From SZUA-35 sp964351995 (GTDB taxonomy: Bacteria > Actinomycetota > Acidimicrobiia > Acidimicrobiales > SZUA-35), in NCBI GenBank assembly GCA_964351995.1, contig CAYGQE010000027.1, positions 1 to 64,000 on the forward strand: DNA of 64,000 nt, read 5' to 3'. The translations under genes and the position numbers were made by a program. Shown one piece after another: positions 1-9,171 of the stretch (within the stretch, counting starts at the first letter, position 1; each line of letters opens with the position of its first letter). The notes under the pieces were generated by a model. That model ran no database searches. It was not told where the DNA came from and saw nothing but the letters and a program-made list of their open reading frames with translations.

Positions 1-124
1 TGGTTGACTTCGCTTGCTTGCTTTTCAGGTCCAGACTCCAGCGCTCATTTGCTTCTCCTCTCTCTTTGTTGCTCGGGGTGTGATCATCACTTTGATCGAT
101 TCGGCGACGTAGCGGATCCGTCAG

Positions 125-1444
125 ATGACGTATTCCGATGACGTAGCTCGACTACGTCATGGATCCACGTACGTAGACATCGATCCTGTGACTACGGTGA
201 CCCGCTTGGACGCCTCCACTCCGCCGGCGACGCAGGCTCGGGTCGCCGAACTGACCAAAGTTCTGTCAACGATGCGGTTCGTGACGTCTTTCGCGTTCGG
301 TTGTGCGGGAACGGTTCGGATCCTCCACATGGACGTTCTGGACTTCAACGTCCAGACCATCGGCGTGATCATGGCGTCGTACTCGGTGTTGATCGCCCTC
401 GTCGAGGTCCCGTCGGGGGCGATCTCCGATGTTTGGGGTCGCCGGAAGACGAAGCTGCTCGCGTCGTGGGTGATGGCGGGTTCTTACTTGTTGTTGGCGA
501 CAGCGGATGGCTTGTTCGACGTCGCGCTTTCATCCGCTCTGCTCGGCATCGGGCGAGCACTGTTCTCCGGAGCGGCAGACTCGTGGTACGTCGACGAGAT
601 CGGCGATGCCAAGGACCCGCGACTGCTGGCAGGGATCTCGCGATCCGAAGCTGCCCACAACGTGGGCTTTGGTCTTGGTTCGTTGACGGGTGCCGTGTCT
701 CCTCAGGTCTACGCAGACTCGGTCGAAAGCGAGTTCATCTTCGCCCCTGTGTTCGTTCTGGGCGCCTTCATGCTGCTGATCGACATCGCCATCACCCTCC
801 GGCGAATGAAAGAGCATCGGCCGCCAGCAGGTGTTGCGGTGGGGGGTGTGTGGTCAACGACACTCGCCGGCGTCGGCAACGCGCTCGATTCGCGGGGGCC
901 TCGTTGGACTGCGTTCGCCATGGTCGTGGTTGGTGGGTCGATCGCTTGTGTCGAGTTGCTCACGCCCCTCAAGTTGGCCGACGGCCTGGGAACCGAGCGA
1001 GCGCTCGTGATCTACGGGCCCCTCGTCGCTGGTTCGTGGGTCTTTTCTGCCGTGTCGTCGGTCTTGACCGAGCGCCTGGAGCGGGCACTCGGCACCATCC
1101 AGCGTTCCTCTGGTGTGCTGTTGGTGGCGGTCGGAGCGTTCGTACTGCCGGCGGGCTACGGCCCGTGGGGGACGGCGCTCGTGGCCTATGTGGGTGTCAA
1201 TTTCATTCTCGGCGCCCTGTTGCCGCTGCTGTCGACTGCGCTGCACCAGCATGTGCGTTCCTCAAACCGCAGCGCAGCTGCATCGACGTTGAATTTGTCG
1301 ATGATGGCCGGAGCAGCTGGTGCATCGTTTCTCGTGGGTGGGCTCGGTGGACTCGCCGTGGTTGTGGTTGGGGTAGGCGCCATCATTGCTGCTGCAGCGA
1401 TGTTTGTGGTGCCGGCTCCCAAAGCGGAGCCCGCCGACGTTTGA
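125..1444 (+). CDS. MFS transporter
   Basis: Predicted major facilitator superfamily permease of 439 aa in the inner membrane; substrate not identifiable. About twelve hydrophobic segments follow a roughly 45-residue soluble N-terminus. The MFS motif A is clear in the loop after the second helix (GAISDVWGRRK, near residue 98). The central loop is basic and splits the two halves near residue 220, as usual for the family. The ATG at 125 gives the longest form, and a shorter start closer to the first helix (near residue 46) is possible. It stands alone, 64 nt before purA. Drug or metabolite export is a guess from the family only. Confidence 0.85.
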   Translation: MTYSDDVARLRHGSTYVDIDPVTTVTRLDASTPPATQARVAELTKVLSTMRFVTSFAFGCAGTVRILHMDVLDFNVQTIGVIMASYSVLIALVEVPSGAISDVWGRRKTKLLASWVMAGSYLLLATADGLFDVALSSALLGIGRALFSGAADSWYVDEIGDAKDPRLLAGISRSEAAHNVGFGLGSLTGAVSPQVYADSVESEFIFAPVFVLGAFMLLIDIAITLRRMKEHRPPAGVAVGGVWSTTLAGVGNALDSRGPRWTAFAMVVVGGSIACVELLTPLKLADGLGTERALVIYGPLVAGSWVFSAVSSVLTERLERALGTIQRSSGVLLVAVGAFVLPAGYGPWGTALVAYVGVNFILGALLPLLSTALHQHVRSSNRSAAASTLNLSMMAGAAGASFLVGGLGGLAVVVVGVGAIIAAAAMFVVPAPKAEPADV

Positions 1445-1494
1445 TTGAGCTCGGCGCAAACGATGGCTTCGGGGGAATGACGGCCAGCCACCAA

Positions 1495-1500
1495 TACCCT
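1495..1500 (+). promoter_or_regulatory. Possible leaderless -10 box of purA
   Basis: TACCCT lies 8 nt before the GTG start of purA, with no Shine-Dalgarno sequence between them. The spacing fits the leaderless pattern seen at many genes in this window, at its long end. Confidence 0.35.
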
Positions 1501-1508
1501 CGTGCAAC

Positions 1509-2795
1509 GTGCCAGCAACAATCGTGGTGGGAACGCAATGGGGCGACGAGGGGAAGGGAAAGTTCACTGACCTCCTCTCCAAAGAGATGTCGATGGTCGT
1601 GCGCTACCAGGGTGGTCACAACGCTGGTCACACCATCGTCATTGGTGAGGACACATTCAAGATTCAGCTGATTCCCAGCGGTGTCTTCTACGACCACATC
1701 GTTCCGGTCATCGGCAACGGAGTGGTCGTCGACCCGTTCGTGCTCCTCAAGGAGAAGGCTCAACTCGAACGGCAAGGCATCGACTGTTCCCGGTTGAAGG
1801 TGTCAGGAAACGCTCACCTGATCCTCCCGTATCACCAAGAGCTCGATGCGCTGCACGAGCGGCACCTCGGCAAGGCGAAGCTCGGTACGACCAAGCGAGG
1901 CATCGGCCCGGCCTACGCCGACAAGGCCATGCGGGTCGGGATTCGAGTGCAAGATCTCCTCGACGAGGAAATTTTCCGTCAGAAGCTGCATGCGTCGCTC
2001 ACACACACGAACAAGGTGCTCACCAAGGTTTTCAACCGTCTGCCGATGGATCCAGATCAGCTGGCCGACAACGTGCTCACCAACTGCCTCGAAGGCCTCG
2101 CACCTCACATCGCTGACTCGGTCAACTTGATCCACGACGAACTCGAGCGGGGCGGACACGTCTTGTTCGAAGGAGCGCAGGCGACCTTCCTCGACCTCGA
2201 TCACGGCACGTACCCCTTCGTGACGTCAAGCAACCCCATCGCCGGTGGTGTGTGTGCTGGTGCCGGTATCGGGCCGAAGGAAATCAATCGCGTCGTCGGT
2301 ATCGCCAAGGCATACATCACCCGTGTCGGTGCTGGACCGTTCCCCACCGAACTGTTCGACAACGACGGCGACCGAATGGTAGAGATCGGCCGCGAGTACG
2401 GCACGAACACCGGCCGGAAACGCCGCCCTGGTTGGTTCGACGCCGTCATGATGCGCCACGCTGCACGAATCAATGGCCTCACAGAGATCGCCATCACGAA
2501 GCTCGACGTACTCGACACTTTCGACACCGTGAAGATGTGTGTTGCCTACGAAATTGACGGTCAGCGCGTCGAGCAACTGCCCTATCACCAGTCAGACCTG
2601 CATCGTGCGGTGCCGATCTACGAAGAATTCCCCGGCTGGAAGAGCGATCAGACTCACGCTCGGGAACCAGGAGATCTCCACCCGAACGCTGCCGCATATC
2701 TTCGGGCGCTCGAAGAGCGGGTGAAGGTGCCGGTGTCGATGGCCTCGACCGGGCCTGGCCGCGACCAGTACTTCCACTGGTCAAAGGTCGACTGA
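1509..2795 (+). CDS. purA: Adenylosuccinate synthetase
   Basis: Cytosolic PurA (428 aa, usual length). It joins IMP and aspartate using GTP to form adenylosuccinate, the first committed step to AMP. The N-terminus carries the GTP-binding and catalytic motif GDEGKGK, including the catalytic Asp and Lys. Further family signatures are GHTIVIG, GTTKRGIGPAYADK (IMP site, near residue 125) and FEGAQATFLDLDHGTYPFVT (near residue 220). The start is the GTG placing MPATIVVGTQWG at the N-terminus. purB, the next enzyme of the pathway, lies 1.2 kb downstream on the same strand, separated by an opposing gene. The 3' end almost touches that convergent gene. Confidence 0.98.
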   Translation: MPATIVVGTQWGDEGKGKFTDLLSKEMSMVVRYQGGHNAGHTIVIGEDTFKIQLIPSGVFYDHIVPVIGNGVVVDPFVLLKEKAQLERQGIDCSRLKVSGNAHLILPYHQELDALHERHLGKAKLGTTKRGIGPAYADKAMRVGIRVQDLLDEEIFRQKLHASLTHTNKVLTKVFNRLPMDPDQLADNVLTNCLEGLAPHIADSVNLIHDELERGGHVLFEGAQATFLDLDHGTYPFVTSSNPIAGGVCAGAGIGPKEINRVVGIAKAYITRVGAGPFPTELFDNDGDRMVEIGREYGTNTGRKRRPGWFDAVMMRHAARINGLTEIAITKLDVLDTFDTVKMCVAYEIDGQRVEQLPYHQSDLHRAVPIYEEFPGWKSDQTHAREPGDLHPNAAAYLRALEERVKVPVSMASTGPGRDQYFHWSKVD

Positions 2796-2796
2796 C

Positions 2797-3882
2797 TCAG
2801 TTTCGACGCTTGGGCAGCGGATCTCGCTCGTCTGAGACCGACATGCCGCGCAAGCTCGGAGGAATCCACTCACCAGCGTTGTCGGTGTCAGCTTTCCTCC
2901 GCATGAGGTTGCGCTCGTCGGTCGGGCTCGGCTGAGACGGGGCGTGAGCGAACGGTGATGCTGCGAACGGAGCGTGGTCCGCCGGCGTGTCGGCGCTTGC
3001 CGACTCGTTGCCGATCGAATCGGGGTTCGACCCTCGAGGCGGCGGGCTGGGAGGTGACCAGGGCTCGGATTTGGGGCGGGTTGCCGCAGGTGCAGGAGTC
3101 GACGGCGACGGGCTGACGGGGGCCGTTGTGACCAGCGCCGGAGGTGTCAGGGACGCCGGCACGGGAAGCTCAGCCGGAGTTTGGCGAGCGACGAGATCAG
3201 AGGTCGGCGAAGCGAACGGATCGGTATCCAGACCAATCGGTGCTGCATTGAACTGACTCTGGATTGGCTGATCGGCTTTCAACCTTGCGAGAAGCTCAGC
3301 AGCGCTCGAGCTTGGGTGGGAACCAGTTGCCGCTTCAGGCGGAGCGGGCTGAGGGGGAGCTTGTCCCAATGCCAGGGGGTTGATCGAGGTGTCGACAGGC
3401 GCAAGCCCGGCGGGCGCATGGGCCTCCGGCGAAGCGTGTGCCGGTGGAGGTGGCGTTGCTGGGGGAGGAGGTGTCGGTTGTGGCGCTGGTGGAATGAGCG
3501 CTGGTGAAGCGTTGCTCGACGCAAGAATGTCAATGGTCGGTTCTTCGTCGATGATCGCCTGGCGGCGGTCGAGTTCAGTGGACTGATCGAATTGCGACGG
3601 GTCTTTCAGCTCGAAGAACTCGATCACCGGTTGCTGCTCTTCGACCTCTTCGAGTTGCGTGAGGAGTTCCTTCTTCCGCTTCTTGTATTCGCGTTTTGAA
3701 ATCGACTGGCGCTTGGGCGAACCGCCACGGATGCCACTGTGCTCGAGAGCGCAGGTCTTACACGTCGGTGGGCTGCGGTGGCCACGAGGGAACAGAAGAC
3801 AACCCGCGCAGAACTGATGTCCACACAGTTCGCAGATATCCTCGGCTCTGTCGAGCGCATCTTTTTGGCAGCGATCGTTCAA
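2797..3882 (-). CDS. Zinc-ribbon protein with long proline-rich tail
   Basis: Unknown function, about 361 aa. The first 50 residues contain paired cysteines (CELC, then CAGC, then CKTC), resembling a small B-box or ribbon-type zinc site. A basic stretch follows (KREYKKRKKE, near residue 65), then about 250 residues of low-complexity Pro/Ala/Ser sequence that is probably disordered. The C-terminus is again basic (DPLPKRRN). No signal peptide or membrane helix is seen, so it is probably cytoplasmic. The start is uncertain: the codon at 3882 is TTG. It sits between purA and purB and diverges from purB, so it may share the purB promoter region. Possibly a scaffold or nucleic-acid-associated protein, but that is speculation. 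Confidence 0.65.
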   Translation of the reverse strand: MNDRCQKDALDRAEDICELCGHQFCAGCLLFPRGHRSPPTCKTCALEHSGIRGGSPKRQSISKREYKKRKKELLTQLEEVEEQQPVIEFFELKDPSQFDQSTELDRRQAIIDEEPTIDILASSNASPALIPPAPQPTPPPPATPPPPAHASPEAHAPAGLAPVDTSINPLALGQAPPQPAPPEAATGSHPSSSAAELLARLKADQPIQSQFNAAPIGLDTDPFASPTSDLVARQTPAELPVPASLTPPALVTTAPVSPSPSTPAPAATRPKSEPWSPPSPPPRGSNPDSIGNESASADTPADHAPFAASPFAHAPSQPSPTDERNLMRRKADTDNAGEWIPPSLRGMSVSDERDPLPKRRN

Positions 3883-3977
3883 GGCGTTCCGTCCATCTTT
3901 TCTCTTGGCTCCAATCGACCGGCAGGGGGCCTCTCTTGAGCGTTTGGGCAGTCCGTCTCATCTACTGAGGAGTCAAC

Positions 3978-5396
3978 ATGACCATCCCGAATGTTCTCGC
4001 CGATCGCTACGCCAGCTCGACCATGGCGTCGTTGTTCGATCCAATCCATCGAATCCGAACCGAGCGAGAGTTCTGGGTGGCAGTTCTCGAAGCCCAGATC
4101 GAGTTGGGTCTCGACGTCGATGCTGCGGTGCTGGATGACTATCGGGCCGTGATCAACGACGTTGATCTGGAGTCCATCCGGCAGCGGGAGGCAGTCACTC
4201 GCCATGACGTGAAGTCTCGGCTCGACGAGTTCTGCGCCCTTGCGGGTCATGAGCACCTCCACAAGGGGCTCACCTCGAGAGACGTCACGGAAAACGTCGA
4301 GCAACTGCTGTCATGGCAGGCGCTCGATCTCCTCGAAGCGAGAGCGGTTGCGCTTCTCGAACAGATCGCCGAGCATGCCGTGCGCCATGCCGACACCGTC
4401 ATGGTCGCGCGAACCCACAACGTGCCGGCCCAACCGACCACGCTCGGCAAGCGTTTCGCCCAGATTGGCGAAGAGCTCGCTCTGGCGCTCGGTTCGTTGC
4501 AGTCGGTAAGGGACCGTTTTGCGCTTCGAGGCATCAAGGGGCCGGTCGGATCCCAACAGGACCAGATCGACCTCCTCGGATCCACCGAGGCCGCCCACTC
4601 CCTCGAGGCCAAGATCGCGACCCAGTTGGGTGTTCCGAACGTGCTCGGGGCGGTCGGTCAGGTCTACCCACGCTCGCTCGACTACGCCGTGGTCGGTGTG
4701 CTGGTGCAGCTCGCTGCGGCTCCAGCCAACTTGGCACTGCTCGTACGTCTCATGGCCGGTCACGATCTCGCCACCGAGGGCTTCCAGCCTGGCCAGGTCG
4801 GTTCGTCTGCGATGCCGCACAAGATGAACACCCGCTCGTGCGAGCGCATCTCTGGGCTGGCAGTGATCTTGAAGGGGCACCTGACGATGGCAGCTGGTCT
4901 CTCAGGCGATCAATGGAACGAAGGCGACGTGTCGTGCTCGGTGGTTCGACGCGTGGTGTTACCAGACGCGTTCTTCACCATCGATGGGATCTTCGAAACC
5001 ACGTTCGCTGTCTTGAACGAGTTCGGTGTCTTCCCGGCTGTGGTGGAGACCGAGTTGCGGCGCTACCTCCCGTTCCTGGCCACCACCAAGCTGCTCATGC
5101 ACGCAGTTCGTGCCGGGGCTGGTCGAGAGACCGCACACGAGATCATCAAGGAACATGCCGTCGCCACGGCCCTGGCAATGCGGGAGGGCAAGGCCGACGG
5201 CTCGCTGCTGGTCACCAAGCTGGGCGAAGACGAACGATTCCCGGGAACAGCGGCAGACCTTTCGGCAATGATCAGCGATGCATCAGACTTGCTCGGTTCG
5301 GTTGATCAGCAGATCACGACGTTTGTTGCGTCTGTTGCGTCCCAGGTGGCGGCCCGCCCGGACGCCTCTGGCTATCGAGGCGAAGCCATCCTCTGA
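3978..5396 (+). CDS. purB: Adenylosuccinate lyase
   Basis: PurB (472 aa) of the fumarase/aspartase superfamily. It cleaves SAICAR to AICAR plus fumarate, and adenylosuccinate to AMP plus fumarate. Visible signatures are HDVKSRLDEF (near residue 77), GLTSRDVTEN (near residue 96), ARTHNVPAQPTTLGKR (catalytic His region, near residue 140) and the superfamily signature GSSAMPHKMN (near residue 275), which carries the mobile catalytic loop. The ATG is preceded by a good Shine-Dalgarno sequence (AGGAG, 5 nt spacing), so this gene has a leadered transcript, unlike many neighbours. The reaction follows PurA in AMP synthesis. Confidence 0.98.
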   Translation: MTIPNVLADRYASSTMASLFDPIHRIRTEREFWVAVLEAQIELGLDVDAAVLDDYRAVINDVDLESIRQREAVTRHDVKSRLDEFCALAGHEHLHKGLTSRDVTENVEQLLSWQALDLLEARAVALLEQIAEHAVRHADTVMVARTHNVPAQPTTLGKRFAQIGEELALALGSLQSVRDRFALRGIKGPVGSQQDQIDLLGSTEAAHSLEAKIATQLGVPNVLGAVGQVYPRSLDYAVVGVLVQLAAAPANLALLVRLMAGHDLATEGFQPGQVGSSAMPHKMNTRSCERISGLAVILKGHLTMAAGLSGDQWNEGDVSCSVVRRVVLPDAFFTIDGIFETTFAVLNEFGVFPAVVETELRRYLPFLATTKLLMHAVRAGAGRETAHEIIKEHAVATALAMREGKADGSLLVTKLGEDERFPGTAADLSAMISDASDLLGSVDQQITTFVASVASQVAARPDASGYRGEAIL

Positions 5397-5695
5397 TCGG
5401 CGAGTCGTCGCCGAGCGACTGAAGGCGACGAAAGAGAAGTCCTAAGTGGTCAGAAGGTACGTAGGGGCCTCATCGAGCTCCGTTCTTGTCGCGTTCGTGG
5501 TTGCTCCGTGAGACGACCTGTCCGCAGATGCCTTCGACGTGGGTCTTCGCCCCTCCATCACCGGAGAAGACTTTCAAGAGCTGAGCCTTTGCACAGTCTT
5601 GTCACTCGCCTACCGAGCGCTTGTCAGAGGGGTCCCAGAGTGGTCAATAACAACAACAACACCTCTTCCAACGAAGAGAGAAAGCGAATGAAACC
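5397..5695 (+). other. Intergenic region upstream of the secreted acidic protein gene
   Basis: A 299-nt non-coding stretch. It begins with a small perfect hairpin just after purB (CGGCGA/TCGCCG, loop GTCG, 5398-5413) that lacks a T-tract. It ends with an A-rich segment (AATAACAACAACAACACC, about 5645-5662) before the next start codon. I see no convincing coding sequence in it. It presumably holds the promoter and a leader of uncertain length for the secreted protein. Confidence 0.5.
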
Positions 5696-6217
5696 ATGAA
5701 GCACAAGAAGCTCCTCACGCTCGCCACCCTCGCCGGACTCACGCTTGGCGGTCTCTCGGTCGCTTCGGTCGCATCGGCCCAGGGCTACGGCGGTGAGCAG
5801 GACGCACCAGCAGCTGAGGCTTCGACCGAAGAGGCTGACGTCTCGAACAACATCGTGCAGGTCCAAGACACCGAAGGCGACGACACCGAGAGCGAGACCA
5901 CCGAAAACGACGGTGACCGAGACGGTCGCCATGGCGGCGGATGCAACCTGGATGACGAGGCGGCAGCCATCGGCATCGACACCGCCGAGCTCGAAGCTGC
6001 AATCGCTGATGGCCAGACCATCGCCGAGGTCGCAGAAGCCAACGGCGTCGACGCCGACACCGTCATCGACGCACTCGTCGAGGAAAAGGCCGAACGCCTT
6101 GCCGGCAAGGTCGAAGAGGGTCGCCTGACCCAGGAAGAGGCGGACGCCAAGCTCGCTTCTTCCACCGAGAAGATCACCAACAAGGTGAACGGTGTGACCG
6201 AGGAGGCAACTGCCTGA
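5696..6217 (+). CDS. Secreted acidic protein with helical repeat-like domain
   Basis: Predicted exported protein of 173 aa with no recognised function. A Sec signal peptide covers about residues 1-28, ending in an A-S-A-Q type cleavage site. A long Asp/Glu/Thr-rich, probably disordered segment follows (about 30-85). A His/Gly patch (RHGGG) leads into a compact helical domain (about 90-170) with the phrasing DGQTIAEVAEANGVDADT and then EEGRLTQEEADAKL. Similar small secreted proteins with such a helical motif occur in other actinobacteria, often of unknown role. It is followed by a strong hairpin and then a two-component system on the same strand, so it may be sensed by, or regulated by, that pair. 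Confidence 0.75.
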   Translation: MKHKKLLTLATLAGLTLGGLSVASVASAQGYGGEQDAPAAEASTEEADVSNNIVQVQDTEGDDTESETTENDGDRDGRHGGGCNLDDEAAAIGIDTAELEAAIADGQTIAEVAEANGVDADTVIDALVEEKAERLAGKVEEGRLTQEEADAKLASSTEKITNKVNGVTEEATA

Positions 6218-6266
6218 ACCGAACAACAGCACGCCCCCGCCAACAGCGCCCTCCCTTGCGCTCGTC

Positions 6267-6291
6267 CTCCGGATCACCCAGTGATCCGGAG
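6267..6291 (+). terminator. Stem-loop terminator after the secreted protein gene
   Basis: A perfect 11-bp inverted repeat (CTCCGGATCAC, 3-nt loop, GTGATCCGGAG) lies 50 nt after the stop codon. The run that follows is T-rich but interrupted (TTGCGGCGTTTCTT), so termination is likely but perhaps incomplete. It separates the secreted protein gene from the response regulator. Confidence 0.55.
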
Positions 6292-6342
6292 TTGCGGCGT
6301 TTCTTGCCAGACTGCTCCTGACGAAGCCGATTCGAGGAATCA

Positions 6343-7038
6343 ATGAGTTCAATCAACCGACCGCACCGCCTGCTCGTTGCTGAAGACGATGCTGAGATCC
6401 GCCAGGCTCTCGATCGAATCCTCACCTACGAGGGGTACGAGGTCATCACCGCCAACGATGGCGCGGCGGCGCTGGAAGCCGTCAAGGAGCACGAACCCGA
6501 TGCCATTTTGCTCGATGTGATGATGCCCTTCGTCGACGGAATCGGTGTGTGTCGACGGATCAGGGAGCGAGGCAATCGAACACCGGTCTTGATGCTCACC
6601 GCTCGGCATGAAGTCAGCGATCGAGTGGCCGGTCTCGATGCCGGAGCCGACGACTATGTGACGAAGCCGTTCGAACTCGACGAGCTGTTGGCGAGGGTTC
6701 GTGCGCTCGTGCGGCGAGCGGATGACTCCATTGGTGAAGTGATCGCCGAGGGGCCCTTCACACTCGACGTTCCTCGTCGCCAGCTGACCGGCCCGTCTGG
6801 CGAGATCGAGCTGACTCGCACCGAGTTCTCGATCGCCGAACTACTGATGCGCAATGCAGGGATCGTGCTCGAACGCTCGGTCATCTACGACCGCATCTGG
6901 GGCTACGACTTTGGCGATTCTTCGCGATCGCTCGATGTTCACGTGGGCTACCTGCGGCGCAAGATGGAAGCCGATGGCACGCCCCGAATGATCGAGACCG
7001 TGCGGGGCATTGGTTTCGTACTCCGGGCGGAGGGCTGA
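6343..7038 (+). CDS. OmpR-family response regulator (MprA-like)
   Basis: DNA-binding response regulator of 231 aa. The receiver domain (about 10-120) has the acidic pocket (AEDDAE), the phospho-acceptor Asp in LLDVMMP (near residue 56), and the conserved Lys in DDYVTKPFE (near residue 106). The winged-helix domain (about 135-228) ends in the typical DVHVGYLRRKM and TVRGIGFVLR. A good Shine-Dalgarno (GAGGA) precedes the ATG. The partner kinase begins 1 nt after the stop, so the pair is co-translated. Closest in style to actinobacterial MprA/TcrA regulators. Target genes are not identifiable here, though the preceding secreted protein is a candidate. Confidence 0.93.
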   Translation: MSSINRPHRLLVAEDDAEIRQALDRILTYEGYEVITANDGAAALEAVKEHEPDAILLDVMMPFVDGIGVCRRIRERGNRTPVLMLTARHEVSDRVAGLDAGADDYVTKPFELDELLARVRALVRRADDSIGEVIAEGPFTLDVPRRQLTGPSGEIELTRTEFSIAELLMRNAGIVLERSVIYDRIWGYDFGDSSRSLDVHVGYLRRKMEADGTPRMIETVRGIGFVLRAEG

Positions 7039-7039
7039 G

Positions 7040-8383
7040 ATGGGCCTCGGTGCGAGGTTGGCCATCGTGTTTGCGGGCGTCGCGGTTGCCACTGCGTTGC
7101 TTGTCGGCGGCGCTGCGTTTGTCACAACTGACCGGCAAGTCACTGCCGAGCTTGATGACTTCTTGGAAGAGCGGGCGAGAGACATCGATGACGGTTTGCG
7201 ATCGCAACCAAGAGATCGCAGTGAAGACCGCGGTGGTCGAGGCGATGACGATGACCTGCCGTTCAGCCCGGATGCCGAGGTGCAGGTGCTCGACAAGGAC
7301 GGCGCGATCCAGACGAACTCGAGCTTGATCCTCCCCGTGGATGCCGCCGATGTGCTCCTCGCTGCTGAGGATGGGGCCGCTCGCTTCCGGACGGTGGTGA
7401 TCGACGGCACCGACTTCCGCATGATCACCGATCACCTCAGCAGCGGTGGTGCGGTTCAGGTGGCCAGGTCTCTGGAAGAATCCGCTGGCCTGGTCGATGT
7501 TCTGCAAACGCGCATCCTGCTGATCGCCGGCCTTCTCGGCATCGCCGCAGGGGCCATCGGCTGGATCGTGGCACAGCGCACCACCCGACCGCTTCGCGCT
7601 CTGACCGAGGCGGTCGACGAGGTTGCCACGACTCGTGATTTCTCGATCCCGGTGCCTGCCTCTGGCCGTGATGAGGTCGGTCGGCTGGCGAGCGGTTTCA
7701 ACCGAATGCTCGGAGCGCTCCAGCAGTCACAGGAACAACAGCGTCGGCTCGTGCAGGACTCAGCGCACGAACTGCGCACACCTCTCACGAGCATCACGGC
7801 CAACGTCGAATGGCTGATGCGAGCTCCTGACTTGGACGGCGAGGCGCGTGAGGAGGCTCTGCGAAGCATCCGAAGCGAACTCGGCGAACTGAACAACGTG
7901 ATGGCGGAGATCATCGAGTTGGCGACGGACTCTCATGAACCGCCAACGCTCGAGCCAGTCGACCTCGGTCCACTGGTTAACGATGTCATCGAACAATTCC
8001 GGCGACGCTCCGATCGCGAAGTCGTCGCCGATGTCTCGCCACTCATCGTCAAGGGTGATGCAGATGCTCTTGCTCGAGCCGTCGCAAACTTGATGAGCAA
8101 TGCTGAAAAGTACAGCCCCGCGGAAACGCCGATCGGGGTCGAGGTCGGGCCTCGGGGTGTCTTCGTCGATGACAGTGGCCCCGGCATTCCGATTGAGGAG
8201 CAGCAGCTCGTCTTCGAGCGCTTCTACCGCCGGGATGAGGACCGTTCGAAGCCCGGTTCGGGGCTTGGGCTCTCGATTGTGGCTGGCATCATCGAACAAC
8301 ACGGTGGCGCCACGATCGCCACCGATTCTCCTCGAGGTGGTGCGAGAGTCGGCTTCCGTTTGCCGGCAGCAGATCTGGTCTGA
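7040..8383 (+). CDS. Membrane sensor histidine kinase (MprB-like)
   Basis: Sensor kinase of 447 aa. One helix near residues 5-27 and a second near 155-178 enclose an extracellular sensor region of about 125 residues with an Asp/Arg-rich segment. A HAMP linker follows (TTRPLRALTEAV), then the HisKA box with the phospho-His in HELRTPLTS (near residue 245). The ATPase domain has the N box (NLMSNAEKYSP), G1 (DDSGPGIP) and G2 (GSGLGLSIV). The ATG at 7040 is favoured because it lies 1 nt after the regulator stop. A longer form starting inside the regulator gene is possible but less likely. Signal unknown. Confidence 0.92.
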   Translation: MGLGARLAIVFAGVAVATALLVGGAAFVTTDRQVTAELDDFLEERARDIDDGLRSQPRDRSEDRGGRGDDDDLPFSPDAEVQVLDKDGAIQTNSSLILPVDAADVLLAAEDGAARFRTVVIDGTDFRMITDHLSSGGAVQVARSLEESAGLVDVLQTRILLIAGLLGIAAGAIGWIVAQRTTRPLRALTEAVDEVATTRDFSIPVPASGRDEVGRLASGFNRMLGALQQSQEQQRRLVQDSAHELRTPLTSITANVEWLMRAPDLDGEAREEALRSIRSELGELNNVMAEIIELATDSHEPPTLEPVDLGPLVNDVIEQFRRRSDREVVADVSPLIVKGDADALARAVANLMSNAEKYSPAETPIGVEVGPRGVFVDDSGPGIPIEEQQLVFERFYRRDEDRSKPGSGLGLSIVAGIIEQHGGATIATDSPRGGARVGFRLPAADLV

Positions 8384-8401
8384 GCGACGAACGTGGTGCC
8401 G

Positions 8402-8407
8402 TACGCT
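8402..8407 (+). promoter_or_regulatory. Leaderless -10 box of the phosphotransferase gene
   Basis: TACGCT lies 6 nt before a GTG at 8414 with no ribosome-binding sequence between. This supports 8414 rather than the upstream GTG at 8393 as the start. Confidence 0.45.
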
Positions 8408-8413
8408 CGTTTG

Positions 8414-9163
8414 GTGATCCACGACCTGAACGCTGGCTGGAACGCCCTGGAACAGTGGGGTGGGGACGTCACTCGTGTGGATCGCTTCCCCGACGGGATC
8501 GCCAACGACGTGTGGAGTGTTCGCATCAATGGTGAGATCGCCGTCGCCCGACTGGGTCATCGAAGCGATGCGGATCTTCAATGGGAGACCGAGCTGCTTC
8601 AACACCTCGACCGCTCAGGTCTGATCGTGCCTCGGCCAATTCCCACAATGGATGGTCGGTTGTTTGCGGACGGGCTGGTGGTGATGACGTACGTCGAGGG
8701 AGAGCCGCCCGAATCCGAAGCTGATTGGCTCCGCGTTGCTGACACGCTCCGCGAACTGCATCGGCTCACTGTGAACTGGCCCCAGCGGCCGGGCTGGCGG
8801 TCATCAGCGGATCTCTGTCACGTTGAACTCGGGACCAAGATCAACCTTGCCCAGATGCCTGCCGAAGCCATCGTTCGATGCCGCGCCGCGTGGGCGCGGC
8901 TCGACGGAGCACCGGTATGCGTCGTGCATGGCGATCCCAATCCAGGCAATATCCGAATGACGGGCGACCGGGTCGCCCTGATCGACTGGGATGAAGCCCA
9001 CGTCGACGCTGCAGAGCTCGACTTGGTGTTGCCCCACAACGCAGCACAGCTCGAGGCGGCCTCCCACGACCGAGCAAGTCAAGCCTCGGCAGCGTGGGAA
9101 GCCGCTGTGTGTTGGGACGATGAGTACGCCGTCAACCGCCTCGCTGAAGTGCGGGCGGTCTGA
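8414..9163 (+). CDS. Aminoglycoside-phosphotransferase-like kinase
   Basis: Small-molecule kinase of the APH/choline-kinase fold, about 249 aa. The catalytic loop is VVHGDPNPGNI (near residue 172), with the catalytic Asp and Asn, followed by the metal-binding Asp in LIDWDEA. An N-terminal lobe with the ATP-binding region (VWSVRINGEIAVARLG) is present. The substrate cannot be told; such proteins phosphorylate sugars, amino alcohols or antibiotics. The start is chosen by leaderless -10 spacing. It follows the histidine kinase by 30 nt and may be independent of it. Confidence 0.8.
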   Translation: MIHDLNAGWNALEQWGGDVTRVDRFPDGIANDVWSVRINGEIAVARLGHRSDADLQWETELLQHLDRSGLIVPRPIPTMDGRLFADGLVVMTYVEGEPPESEADWLRVADTLRELHRLTVNWPQRPGWRSSADLCHVELGTKINLAQMPAEAIVRCRAAWARLDGAPVCVVHGDPNPGNIRMTGDRVALIDWDEAHVDAAELDLVLPHNAAQLEAASHDRASQASAAWEAAVCWDDEYAVNRLAEVRAV

Positions 9164-9171
9164 GCGGGACA

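Noticed and set aside
301..1671. A 456-codon plus-strand frame overlapping the MFS gene
   Set aside because: It is rich in Arg, Cys and Trp with no hydrophobic periodicity. The alternative frame gives a clean transporter.
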